This document shows positions 41,385 to 50,596 of a stretch of 64,000 bases of DNA, piece after piece. The notes below the pieces were generated by a model, which was given only the letters and a program-made list of their open reading frames with translations, was not told the origin of the DNA and searched no databases. Source of the DNA: an uncultured Opitutia bacterium. GTDB lineage: Bacteria; Verrucomicrobiota; Verrucomicrobiia; Opitutales; CAJWYM01. Position 1 is the stretch's first letter. Every line of letters begins with the position of its first letter. Both the position numbers and the translations under genes were made by a program. The stretch spans positions 1 through 64,000 of the forward strand of contig CAJWYM010000001.1 in NCBI GenBank assembly GCA_913049555.1. The letters run 5' to 3'.

Positions 41385-42071
41385 ATGAGTATTTTTTCAA
41401 GAATTTTTAAAATCGGGCAAGCTTCAGCAAATAAGGCAATTGATAAATTGGAAAAGCCTGAACTTATGCTTGACCAAGCAATCCGAGATAAGGAGAATCA
41501 AATTAAAGAAGCCAAGCGTTCAGTTCAACAAGTGATTGCAACAGAAAGACAAGCAAAGGCTCAACTTGAAAAAGAAAAAAAAGGACAATTGACTTGGGAA
41601 CAGAAAGCTGAGTCGGCGCTCCGAGCGGGTCGAGAGGACTTAGCAGCAAAAGCTCTTCAACGTTCAGCTGAGGCAGAAACGAAGGCAAATGCTTTGGATT
41701 TACAGTGGCAGTCTCAAAGAACTGCGGTCGAAGATCTCAAGAAAGATATCCTTAAGATGGATGATGAGTTGTCCGAGTTTAAAAGAAATAAAGATTTTAT
41801 TATTGCGCAAAGTAAGACGGCTCAAATTAAAAAAGACATCTATGAGGCAAAAGCGAATATGTCTAAGGATTCTAGCGCTGACGATTTAATGGCCAGAATG
41901 AAAGCTAAAGCTGAAAGAACTTCCCACGAGGCTGATGCTGCCAAAGAAATGGCGGATTCTTTTTCTGGAGGGGATCGTTTGGAGAAAGAATTTGAATCGC
42001 TTGGTGAAGAAACTGTAGATTCTAATATTCAAGCCAAACTAGACGCATTGAAAGCAAAAGTTCAAAATTAG
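41385..42071 (+). CDS. PspA/IM30 family protein
   Basis: Coiled-coil: IFSRIFKIGQASANKAIDKLEKPELMLDQAIRDKENQIKEAKRSVQQVIATERQAK. Confidence 0.92.
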   Translation: MSIFSRIFKIGQASANKAIDKLEKPELMLDQAIRDKENQIKEAKRSVQQVIATERQAKAQLEKEKKGQLTWEQKAESALRAGREDLAAKALQRSAEAETKANALDLQWQSQRTAVEDLKKDILKMDDELSEFKRNKDFIIAQSKTAQIKKDIYEAKANMSKDSSADDLMARMKAKAERTSHEADAAKEMADSFSGGDRLEKEFESLGEETVDSNIQAKLDALKAKVQN

Positions 42072-42426
42072 TCTTTGGATTCACTGGTATTAATTTTGTG
42101 AAGCGATTGTATCAAGGGGTTTTGATTGACAATTGAGTGAGACTTAGAATTGCCCAAAAGTAACTCCTATAAAAATTGAAACACCGCAATTTTGGTGTAA
42201 ATTTAAGGAAAAGTTAAAATTTTTTAATTCAAATTTCGTTTTTGAAGAACGTGTTTTCAATCTTTTAGTTTTAGTGATCTTGGCTTTAGATTTCACAAAG
42301 CTTAAGGAAGTAGCTTTATAAATTTGATAGGTAAATTGCTAGGTATAATTGTTAGAGCGGAGAAAATATTTGAAGTCTTTTAAAAGTGCCAATAATTATT
42401 GAAAGATTCACAATGGGTATCGGATC

Positions 42427-45276
42427 CTATGGTTTTTTGACAGGAGTGAAACCGATATCGGTCATTTTCTTTAATCCTTCATTAGAAAGTAAATAATCTA
42501 TTAACAGTTGAGTGTTTTCTGAGGGTTCTTTTGCAATCAAATAAACTTTATCAGCATAGGCATATTTAGGTTCCGTATAGTTAATACCATCTACTTTCAA
42601 AACTTTTACTCGAGATAAATCTTTCACTTGACCGGATTCAAAAAAACCAACGCTGTTTTTGTTTGCGTTTAAAAGGGTGAACAATTCTTTGGGACTCTTT
42701 GCAATGTTACTAGAAGCATTCTCTTTAGGGGAAAAGCTCAATTTAAAAATTTGAGATGGGAAATTCGAGGAGTCCCCAGCAGTCTTGGATTCAAATAATT
42801 CCGTAATCATTTCATACTTAATGTTGTCTTCATTTGTTTGAGAACTAGTGATGAAAATCAAGGACGATTTAATTATAGGATTGACCAAATAACCTCTTTT
42901 TTCAAGGTTACCTTTCGATATTAGTTGAGTATCCTTCAATTCTAAAATGGAAACTTCATCCTCTTCTAGCTGGTAAAGACTATCCTTTATTTTAACATAA
43001 GATGTGGATTTAAATTTTGGAACCGAGAGATCCTCTAGAAGTGACAGTTTTAGAGGTTCAATCAAGTTTTTATTAAGATAAGGGTTGGTTCGTATGGATA
43101 CAGTTTTAAAACCGACCGTTGGATTGGAATTAATAGCTTTCAATGGTGATGAGTCTAATTTATCATCTTCATCAAATGCTATTTCAAGGCTTGTGCTAGC
43201 ATTGGCAGGGATTGGATTGGCTGTTCGGATAATGGTTTTTCTTTTGTATCCAACCGCTTCAATAGATCCGACTATCATAACATTAGCTGGAAGGATGTAA
43301 GTATTAGTTCCAGTCAATGGTTTGTTTCGTTTATTATTCACCCAGAGTTTATAAAATTTAGGACTCAATTCATTGCCATCAGAATCATTAATTGTTAACG
43401 CAAGTTGAGCTGTATTGATTTTTTCAATTCTAGGATTTGTGAAAGAGGCCCTGTCGTCATTAGAACCAAATCCTATCTTACCCGTTGAATCAAAGACCGT
43501 ACTTGATACAGAAAAAAGTTTTTCATTGTCGATAGAAACCTCAACCTGCTCCGCTATCCTTTCAAAATGCAAAACATGCCACTCTTCATCTTTAATCGCT
43601 CTCATATCCGCATTGAATTGAAGATCCGATTTTTTGCCGCTCTGGATTCTATAAATACTAGTCCTAATTTCTCCTTTGTACCCATAGCTATTAAGTTCTA
43701 ATACTGTAAAATTCCATTGGTTTTTGTATCCAAAAATAAAGACAACATCTGCATCATCCAAAGCAGTCGTGTTTGGCTCATTGGATTTGAATTCCATTTT
43801 AAATGAGAAGTTTTTAAATTCATCAGCATCATAAATAGCGAAGGTTCCTGGTCTGGGCCCCGTCAACTCTTTATCTGGTTTTTTGATCCTAAGTATATTT
43901 TTCCCTCCAATATATCTGGTTTCCCAGTTGTCTTGATTGATAAATTTGTAACTTTCAAGGGAACCAAGTGTATGGTCGCCAAAGTTTGATTTACTAAGTG
44001 AATCTATATACATCAACTGTGGTTCTACCTCTTGGTAAGGACTGACCGGTTTCTTGATGGGTAAAGGTGCTTTTACCGGTTTTTCTTTTGGGGTAAAATT
44101 TTGTTTTGCAGGAGTAGCGGGGGGGGGGTCAGGGAGAGAAACTTTTTGATTTTGAGTTGTAAGTTTTTTTTCTGAAATTTTCTCTGGCTTTTTGGCTTTT
44201 TGATTTTGAGGTTTGGCTTTGACTGGATTTTTTGGAATTTCCTTAGGATTGGGTGCTTTAAAATCTTTTTTATTATTCTCTGTTTTTTGAACGTTTTGCT
44301 TCTGTTCTGGATTGAGGTTTTCGGGTTCAGGACTCTCTCCAATTAGGAAAAATGAAAAGGCAGCCAAAGCAACTAAACCGGCGGAAGCAATAGACCATTT
44401 TAAGAAATTGTTTTCTTTGGAATTGATCCCTTGAAGATCGACAAGAAGATCCAAGGCATCCTGGTAGCGATCATTTGGGTTGTGCTCTAAGCACTTCTCA
44501 ATGATTTTGTCCCATTTAGGATCCAAACCTTTAATGGTTTTTGAGAGCATTTTAACATGCTTGCCGGGTTCTTTTCCAGTGATCAGGTAGTGAGCTATAA
44601 CTCCAATTGCATAATAATCAGCGCGTTTATCACCCATGCCTCCAGCCTCAACTTCTGGAGCCATATATCCTTCAGTGCCTCCAGTATACTGACCCGCCTG
44701 AGCTTGATCTTCTGCTAAATGCATAAAAGTGTTTTTGGTGTTTTTACTAGAATCCTCTTCGGGGTTTTCAGAGCTTTCTGGAGCCACCAACTGTGCAAGA
44801 CCAAAATCCGTAATTTTTACGGTTCCATCACTATCCACAAGAAAGTTTTCAGGTTTTAAATCTCGATGAATAATTCCTTTATTATGAGCATGCACGAGTG
44901 CAGACATAACTGAGAGTAGGGTAGCTTGAACTTCCTCAGGAGTCATTTTACCTCCGCTTGCAGCTAAGAAGTCTTCAATGGTCTGGCCATCAATGTAATC
45001 CATTACTAAGAAGTAAGAGTTGTTCTCTTCGCCAAAGTTATGAACTTCTACAATATTTGGATGCTTTAGAGTACCCAAAGTTTGGGCTTCCTGCTTGAAA
45101 ATAGCCACAAATTCAGGAGAGGCTGAAAACTCTTCAGGGAGAACTTTTAAGGCGAAACGTTTTTTAAGGTATTCATGTTGGGCTAAATAGACCACTCCCA
45201 TTCCTCCACGACCGATTTCTTTGATGATTGTATAATCACCAATTTTTTGGCCTGGTTCTTTTGAATCTGCTAACAT
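42427..45276 (-). CDS. Transmembrane Ser/Thr protein kinase with LamG/DUF1080-like and PstS-like C-terminal domains
   Basis: IGRGGMGVVYLAQ, HRDLKPENFLV, DFG, GYMAPEV; TM WSIASAGLVALAAFSFFLIG; C-terminal SVGFFESGQVKDLSRVKVLKVDGINYTEP...LLIDYLLSNEGLKKMTDIGFTPVKKP. Confidence 0.9.
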   Translation of the reverse strand: MLADSKEPGQKIGDYTIIKEIGRGGMGVVYLAQHEYLKKRFALKVLPEEFSASPEFVAIFKQEAQTLGTLKHPNIVEVHNFGEENNSYFLVMDYIDGQTIEDFLAASGGKMTPEEVQATLLSVMSALVHAHNKGIIHRDLKPENFLVDSDGTVKITDFGLAQLVAPESSENPEEDSSKNTKNTFMHLAEDQAQAGQYTGGTEGYMAPEVEAGGMGDKRADYYAIGVIAHYLITGKEPGKHVKMLSKTIKGLDPKWDKIIEKCLEHNPNDRYQDALDLLVDLQGINSKENNFLKWSIASAGLVALAAFSFFLIGESPEPENLNPEQKQNVQKTENNKKDFKAPNPKEIPKNPVKAKPQNQKAKKPEKISEKKLTTQNQKVSLPDPPPATPAKQNFTPKEKPVKAPLPIKKPVSPYQEVEPQLMYIDSLSKSNFGDHTLGSLESYKFINQDNWETRYIGGKNILRIKKPDKELTGPRPGTFAIYDADEFKNFSFKMEFKSNEPNTTALDDADVVFIFGYKNQWNFTVLELNSYGYKGEIRTSIYRIQSGKKSDLQFNADMRAIKDEEWHVLHFERIAEQVEVSIDNEKLFSVSSTVFDSTGKIGFGSNDDRASFTNPRIEKINTAQLALTINDSDGNELSPKFYKLWVNNKRNKPLTGTNTYILPANVMIVGSIEAVGYKRKTIIRTANPIPANASTSLEIAFDEDDKLDSSPLKAINSNPTVGFKTVSIRTNPYLNKNLIEPLKLSLLEDLSVPKFKSTSYVKIKDSLYQLEEDEVSILELKDTQLISKGNLEKRGYLVNPIIKSSLIFITSSQTNEDNIKYEMITELFESKTAGDSSNFPSQIFKLSFSPKENASSNIAKSPKELFTLLNANKNSVGFFESGQVKDLSRVKVLKVDGINYTEPKYAYADKVYLIAKEPSENTQLLIDYLLSNEGLKKMTDIGFTPVKKP
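44119..44128 (-). repeat. C10 homopolymer on the coding strand, inside the Ser/Thr kinase gene
   Basis: Ten consecutive G on + strand (agcGGGGGGGGGGtcagg), encoding PPP in a low-complexity linker. Confidence 0.95.
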
Positions 45277-45287
45277 TGAAACCTCTT

Positions 45288-46166
45288 TTATTGAACTTCT
45301 ATTGTGAACAATTCAACCGTATCAGATTGTCCAAGGACTTTAAAGTCTCCAAGTAAGTTTATTTTTTTTCCGACAAATTGAGTTGCCGATTCCTTGGTGA
45401 GTAACATCCGGTGACCAATATTGCGAGTGGACTCAGACAATGCTTGGCAGAAATGGATATCACGACCAATTAATTTTTCATAACCATTGGGGGCGGTATC
45501 CCCTAAGCTCATCTTTCCATGATGGATAACAATTTGATAGTCGAGTTCTTTAGTAAGCTTTTCCTCGGTGATCCATGACAAAAACTTTAAAACTTGTTTT
45601 GCGGATTCATTATTTTTCTCAAAGGCAATAATTGGAGCATATGCAGACGGCAATGCGATTTCTCCATCATGCCTGAGCGCTTCTTTTTCTAACGAACTCT
45701 GCCAATTGGGTAGAATTTTTTGGATATACTCTTCATTGTAATTTTCACTTGTTCTGGAAGTGCCATAGATTCGTATCGCCATGAATAGATAATCTTTGTA
45801 ATCGAGTAAAAGCTTTTCTTCTTCCAATGGTATATGTAAAAGATCCTTTGCAATGTTATCAGTGGAACATTGAAAGAAAAAGTTTTTCTTAGCAATTTGA
45901 ATTCTATCCCCATTTTTAAGTATCGTGGATTGTTGTACTTTTCTGAAGTTTAAAAAAGTACCATTGGTGCTACCCAAATCAATAAGCCACCAATTACCAA
46001 GAGGATCGGGAGTCAGGGATATGTGAGTTCTAGATACCTGTGAGTCAGAGAGTTCTAAATCGCATTGCACGGAACGTCCTATTAAGAACGAGTTTGTAAA
46101 TTCAAGCGTATCGCCATTGAATAAAAGGGATGCTTTCTCTACTTTAGATTTGCTGAAAAGGGCCAT
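45288..46166 (-). CDS. FHA domain protein with degenerate class III nucleotidyl cyclase-like C-terminal domain
   Basis: FHA: FLIGRSVQCDLELSDSQVSRTHISL...LIDLGSTNGTFLN; C-terminus IVIHHGKMSLGDT...YEKLIGRDIHFCQALSE...VELFTIEV follows the cyclase pattern. Confidence 0.85.
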   Translation of the reverse strand: MALFSKSKVEKASLLFNGDTLEFTNSFLIGRSVQCDLELSDSQVSRTHISLTPDPLGNWWLIDLGSTNGTFLNFRKVQQSTILKNGDRIQIAKKNFFFQCSTDNIAKDLLHIPLEEEKLLLDYKDYLFMAIRIYGTSRTSENYNEEYIQKILPNWQSSLEKEALRHDGEIALPSAYAPIIAFEKNNESAKQVLKFLSWITEEKLTKELDYQIVIHHGKMSLGDTAPNGYEKLIGRDIHFCQALSESTRNIGHRMLLTKESATQFVGKKINLLGDFKVLGQSDTVELFTIEVQ

Positions 46167-46169
46167 ATT

Positions 46170-46985
46170 TTAACCGGATATATATACTAAAGTTAGGGTT
46201 ATATTATCACTTCCATCCAATTCCAATGCAGTTTCTACTAACGATTGGCTGATGGCTTTTAAATTGTTTGGGGTAGCCCCATTTAAGATGGACTGAATCT
46301 GATTTTCTGGGATGGAATCGGTCAGGCCATCTGTGCAGATAAGAATAAAATCTCCATGTTCAATAGCGACCGATTTGTGTTGGGGATTGATAAAGGGCAA
46401 TCCCCCTCCAAGAGCTTGATCTATTAAATGGCGATCCGGATGGGTTCGAGCAGCTTCTTTCGATAAATAACCGCTCCTTTGCAATTCTCCAACAGGGGAT
46501 TGATCTTCGGTGAGTTGTTTTAATTGTTTGTCCCTGAATCGATACAAACGACTGTCTCCAACATGAGAAATGTGTAGGGAATCTTCTTTAAAAATGGCAG
46601 CCGTAAGTGTCGTGCCCATTCCTTCTAGAGATTTGTCCTGATGCGATCTTTTGGTTAATTTAGAATGACATTTTTGCATAATCCCTTCCATTAAAAAGTG
46701 AATAGAGCTGGATCCTTTGATTTGATCTTTGTTCTCATCCATTTCTTGGATAATATAGTGACTTGCAAATTCACTCGCAATTTCTCCAGCATTGCAACCG
46801 CCCATACCGTCAGCAATGATTTGAATAATTGTGTCTTCAAGAACTACGGATTCAAAAATATTTGTGGTAAAGACTTTACCCGATGAAAAGTCTTTGCCAC
46901 TGCAATGATCCTCGTTGTTTTCACGGTTTATGCCGACATCAGTAATGCTGTAAGAGGATAAAATCAGGTTGTGGGGCTTAAACAT
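46170..46985 (-). CDS. PP2C-type protein serine/threonine phosphatase
   Basis: TDVGINRENNEDHC, IADGMGGCNAGEIAS, GMGTTLTAAIF, HVGDSRLYRFRDKQLKQLTEDQS, ICTDGLTD. Confidence 0.94.
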   Translation of the reverse strand: MFKPHNLILSSYSITDVGINRENNEDHCSGKDFSSGKVFTTNIFESVVLEDTIIQIIADGMGGCNAGEIASEFASHYIIQEMDENKDQIKGSSSIHFLMEGIMQKCHSKLTKRSHQDKSLEGMGTTLTAAIFKEDSLHISHVGDSRLYRFRDKQLKQLTEDQSPVGELQRSGYLSKEAARTHPDRHLIDQALGGGLPFINPQHKSVAIEHGDFILICTDGLTDSIPENQIQSILNGATPNNLKAISQSLVETALELDGSDNITLTLVYISG

Positions 46986-47060
46986 GGGCGTAACATAAAC
47001 ACTAAACTTTAAAAATTCAATTATTGAAATTTCTTTTGACTAAACTAATGTATACGAATT

Positions 47061-47480
47061 ATGCCTGTTGTTCACGAACAAATTAAAATTATTACCAGTG
47101 GGAAGGGAACTACTGATTTTACAAAGGAGGTTTCAAGGATAATTTCTAAATCCAATATAAAAAATGGGACGGTGACTTTGTTTTGTCGGCATACAAGCGC
47201 GAGCTTATTGATCATGGAAAATGCAGACCCTTCGGTTCGAGTGGATTTAGAAAATTACTTGGATCGATTGGTTCCTGAAAGGGATCCTCTATACACTCAT
47301 ACCTTTGAAGGTCCCGATGATATGCCTGCTCATGTAAAAACTTCATTTTCTAGCACCTCTGAAACAGTTCCTTTGCATGATGGTAAAATGGTCTTAGGTA
47401 CTTGGCAGGGATTGTACCTTTGGGAATTCCGGTCTCAATCCCATTCCAGAATGATTTGGGTCACAATCAACGGCGAATGA
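47061..47480 (+). CDS. YjbQ family (UPF0047) protein
   Basis: GTVTLFCRHTSASLLIMENADPSV, HVKTSFSSTSETVPLHDGKMVLGTWQGLYLWEFR. Confidence 0.92.
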   Translation: MPVVHEQIKIITSGKGTTDFTKEVSRIISKSNIKNGTVTLFCRHTSASLLIMENADPSVRVDLENYLDRLVPERDPLYTHTFEGPDDMPAHVKTSFSSTSETVPLHDGKMVLGTWQGLYLWEFRSQSHSRMIWVTINGE

Positions 47481-47493
47481 GAATTTCAATCGA

Positions 47494-48333
47494 ATGAATG
47501 CTTTTTTTAATTACACTAAAATTTGTTTTTTTTCATTGTTTTTAGTTTTTACTGGATGCGATCAGGACAACAATCCAGTGCAAGAGACCGATGAAAAACA
47601 ATACCAAAGAGGTCTTAGTCTTCTCAAACAAGCCCGAGAAAAAGAGGCCCTAGTCGCATTTAAAAGCGTTATTAAGAAAAGAGAGTTCGCGGCGCAATCC
47701 CATTTAGAAGTTGGCAAATTATATTTGCATCTAATGCGAGATCCAGTAACTGCTCGTTACCATTTCCAACAATTTTTAGAAATTCGTCCTAAATCGGTGG
47801 AATCTCCTATTGTTCGAGAATTGATCAAAACAGCTGAAAAGGAATTTTTAAAAAAACTACCCGGAAAGCCATTTAAGACAGGGGTCAATAACTTTGAGTT
47901 GCAAAAGGAAAATGTCCAACTTGCTACACAAAACAGTAAATTGACATTAGAATTAGAGAAGGCAGCTCGGACAATTGGGGATTTAAGAGAAAATATAGCT
48001 TTATTAAATCAACAAAGGTCGGTGGAAGCTAATCCTATTCGAAGTATCCCTCAAAATCCTTTGCTAACAGATCCAAATTTTTCTCACAACAACGACTCAG
48101 TGGCTTATAATTCAGATTTTGAGCGAGTCCGCACAAATCAAACGAGTTCTCAAAAAAGGATGACCACCTATGAAGTCCAAACGGGCGACACCCTTTCTAG
48201 GATCAGTGCTAAATTTTATAAAAATCGCAAATACTACAAAATTATTTATCAAGCCAATCAAGACCAGATGAAAAGCGAAAATGATTTGAAAGTGGGTCAA
48301 ATTCTTAGGATTCCCATTCCCAAAAACAGATGA
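47494..48333 (+). CDS. Lipoprotein with TPR-like region and C-terminal LysM domain
   Basis: Lipobox LVFTGCDQ; LysM TYEVQTGDTLSRISAKFYKNRKYYKIIYQANQDQ...LKVGQILRIP. Confidence 0.88.
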   Translation: MNAFFNYTKICFFSLFLVFTGCDQDNNPVQETDEKQYQRGLSLLKQAREKEALVAFKSVIKKREFAAQSHLEVGKLYLHLMRDPVTARYHFQQFLEIRPKSVESPIVRELIKTAEKEFLKKLPGKPFKTGVNNFELQKENVQLATQNSKLTLELEKAARTIGDLRENIALLNQQRSVEANPIRSIPQNPLLTDPNFSHNNDSVAYNSDFERVRTNQTSSQKRMTTYEVQTGDTLSRISAKFYKNRKYYKIIYQANQDQMKSENDLKVGQILRIPIPKNR

Positions 48334-49478
48334 TTTATTTCGATAACAACGCCACCATGCCTTTCAGTTTATCGGCACGGGAGGCTTGGAATGAATCTCA
48401 AGAATTTTTTTGGTTCAATCCAGCGGGTTTGTCTAATGAATCTACTAAAGTTAGAGTTCTCATTAAAGAGGCTAAGCAAGAATTGGGTTCTTATTTTGAT
48501 CGTTCTGCAGATCAAGTTATTTTTACCTCAGGTTCCACTGAAAGTAACAACTTGGTTTTCCAATCTTTGAGTAAAATTCTAGGAAACAAGAAAAAAATTC
48601 TTTTGCATGCGGATGAGCACTCCTCGGTACTCAAACCGGCTCAATCGTGTTTTCGAAATCAATGGGACTTTTTTAATTTTTACGACAACAAATTTTGTGC
48701 TGATACAAAAATTCTTTCAGATCTTGGGGCTTTGGTTATTTGTGCAGCCAATGGTGAGACTGGTTCTATTTCACCCTTGTCTAAAGCTTTAGATATTACT
48801 GATCAAGAGGGAATTTTCTCATTTTGTGATGCTACTCAGTTTTTTGGAAAATTAGGTGATTTTCAAACACTCAAACGCTTTGATTTTATTTCTGGAAGCG
48901 CTCATAAATTTGGTGGACCCAAAGGCTTGGGCTTTTTAATCATTCCGAAGGGGGTCTCTGTTTGTCCGCAATTACTTGGAGGAGAACAACAGATGGGGAT
49001 GCGATCAGGCACGGAAAATTATCCTGCAATCAATTCTATGATGGCTGCCTGGAAAGAGATTTATAGAGATCTTGCCAATAGTCAGATTTTAGAAGCACCT
49101 CGTGATTTATTTGAGAAAAAGATTGTGGAACTTGTTAAAGGAACCAAGGTCTTATTTTCTGATCAGAATCGTCTATGGAATACTTCATTTTTAGTGATGC
49201 CTAAATATGAGAGTAAGCGTTGGGTATTAAGAATGAACAAGTTGGGGTTTATAATCGGGTCAGGCTCTGCCTGCTCAACGAACAAGAAGGTTGAGATTGC
49301 GGAAGGTTCTTTTCGAGAAAAACTATCCTCTGAAGAACAAGAACGAACCCTGCGTTTGAGTTCTAGCTTAATCCATTCAAAAAAGGAGTGGATGCTTCTG
49401 TTGGATGCTTTCAACAAAACATGGCTCAGCCTAAAAGAAGATGCAAAATTTAAAAACTCAAATGTGTTGGAAATTTAA
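48330..49478 (+). CDS. Cysteine desulfurase family protein
   Basis: YFDNNATMP, FTSGSTESNN, SGSAHKFGGPKGLGFL (PLP Lys), GSGSACSTNK (active Cys). Confidence 0.9.
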   Translation: MIYFDNNATMPFSLSAREAWNESQEFFWFNPAGLSNESTKVRVLIKEAKQELGSYFDRSADQVIFTSGSTESNNLVFQSLSKILGNKKKILLHADEHSSVLKPAQSCFRNQWDFFNFYDNKFCADTKILSDLGALVICAANGETGSISPLSKALDITDQEGIFSFCDATQFFGKLGDFQTLKRFDFISGSAHKFGGPKGLGFLIIPKGVSVCPQLLGGEQQMGMRSGTENYPAINSMMAAWKEIYRDLANSQILEAPRDLFEKKIVELVKGTKVLFSDQNRLWNTSFLVMPKYESKRWVLRMNKLGFIIGSGSACSTNKKVEIAEGSFREKLSSEEQERTLRLSSSLIHSKKEWMLLLDAFNKTWLSLKEDAKFKNSNVLEI

Positions 49479-49502
49479 AAAGGTTTATGCTTGTAAATAC
49501 TC

Positions 49503-50591
49503 ATGAATCTTAAACGTCTCCATCTTCAGAATTATCGGAATATCGAGTTTGAGGAATTAGAGTTTGAAGGATTGTACCAATATTTTTTAGGTAAAAATGG
49601 GCAAGGCAAGACTAATTTGTTAGAGTCCATTGGTTTATTATCCTCGATCCGATCCTTTCGAACCAACGACCTCAAGCAATTGGTTCAAGAGCATTTCGAT
49701 GCAGCGGGTTTGTTCTATATATTAGAGCACGAAAAATTGGGAGAGGTTGAGATTTTGTTAAAATTTGGCTCAAAAACTCGAGAGCTCCGAGTGAATGGAG
49801 AGATTGTTAAAAAATTGTCAGATTTTACCGGTTTGTTCCCAGTGATCGTTTTATCCTCTTTGGATATGGAAATCGTTCGAGGGGCACCCAGTGTAAGAAG
49901 AAGTTTTTTGGACCAATTGATTTGCTCGGTAGACAATTCATATTTTGTAGCTTTGAGAAATTTTAAAACTGCTTTATCGTCTAGAAATTCTTTGTTGAAA
50001 AGAAATGCAACCAATGGAGAGTTTCTTGCTTTTGAAAATTTAATGGGAGATTTGGCGCTTCATATTTCAGAGAGTCGTCGGAAGCATGTAGATCAGATGG
50101 AGGCCTATTTCGAGCATGCATACAGTATTTTTGCTCCTGAACATGAAATCCCAAGAATTTGTTATTTACCAGATATTGAAATCTCTGATGTAGAATCTTA
50201 CAGAAAGTTTTTACAGGACAATCGGGAGCGAGATAAAATTCTCAAATCTACGCAAAGGGGGCCTCACAGAGACGATCTAGATATTCGGTTGATTGATAGA
50301 AAGGCTAAAGAATTTGCTTCCGAGGGACAGCAAAGAGGTCTAGTTTCAGCTTTGCGTATTTGTCAGATTACCTACACGCGTCAGCAAACTGGGGTGCTTC
50401 CTCTAATTGTGGCAGACGATATTTTGGGTGAATTTGACCCAGAGAGGCGTTTCCATTTTTGGTCTGCACTTAGGGAGGAAATGCAGGTGTTTGCTTCAGG
50501 AACGGAAATGCCTACCAAGAGTCGAAGAAATTGGAATACTTTCAAAGTTTCAAAAGGCTCATTTCAATTGGAAGGAAGCACTAAAGAGTAA
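49503..50591 (+). CDS. recF: DNA replication/repair protein RecF
   Basis: LQNYRNIE, LGKNGQGKTNLLESIG, TQRGPHRDDL, SEGQQRGLVSALRI, ADDILGEFD. Confidence 0.95.
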   Translation: MNLKRLHLQNYRNIEFEELEFEGLYQYFLGKNGQGKTNLLESIGLLSSIRSFRTNDLKQLVQEHFDAAGLFYILEHEKLGEVEILLKFGSKTRELRVNGEIVKKLSDFTGLFPVIVLSSLDMEIVRGAPSVRRSFLDQLICSVDNSYFVALRNFKTALSSRNSLLKRNATNGEFLAFENLMGDLALHISESRRKHVDQMEAYFEHAYSIFAPEHEIPRICYLPDIEISDVESYRKFLQDNRERDKILKSTQRGPHRDDLDIRLIDRKAKEFASEGQQRGLVSALRICQITYTRQQTGVLPLIVADDILGEFDPERRFHFWSALREEMQVFASGTEMPTKSRRNWNTFKVSKGSFQLEGSTKE

Positions 50592-50596
50592 TTCGT

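Noticed and set aside
44073-44342. 89 aa Lys/Pro-rich ORF on the minus strand within the kinase gene
   Set aside because: It is the alternative reading frame of the low-complexity kinase linker, not an independent gene; useful only as the frame entered after loss of one C in the C10 tract.
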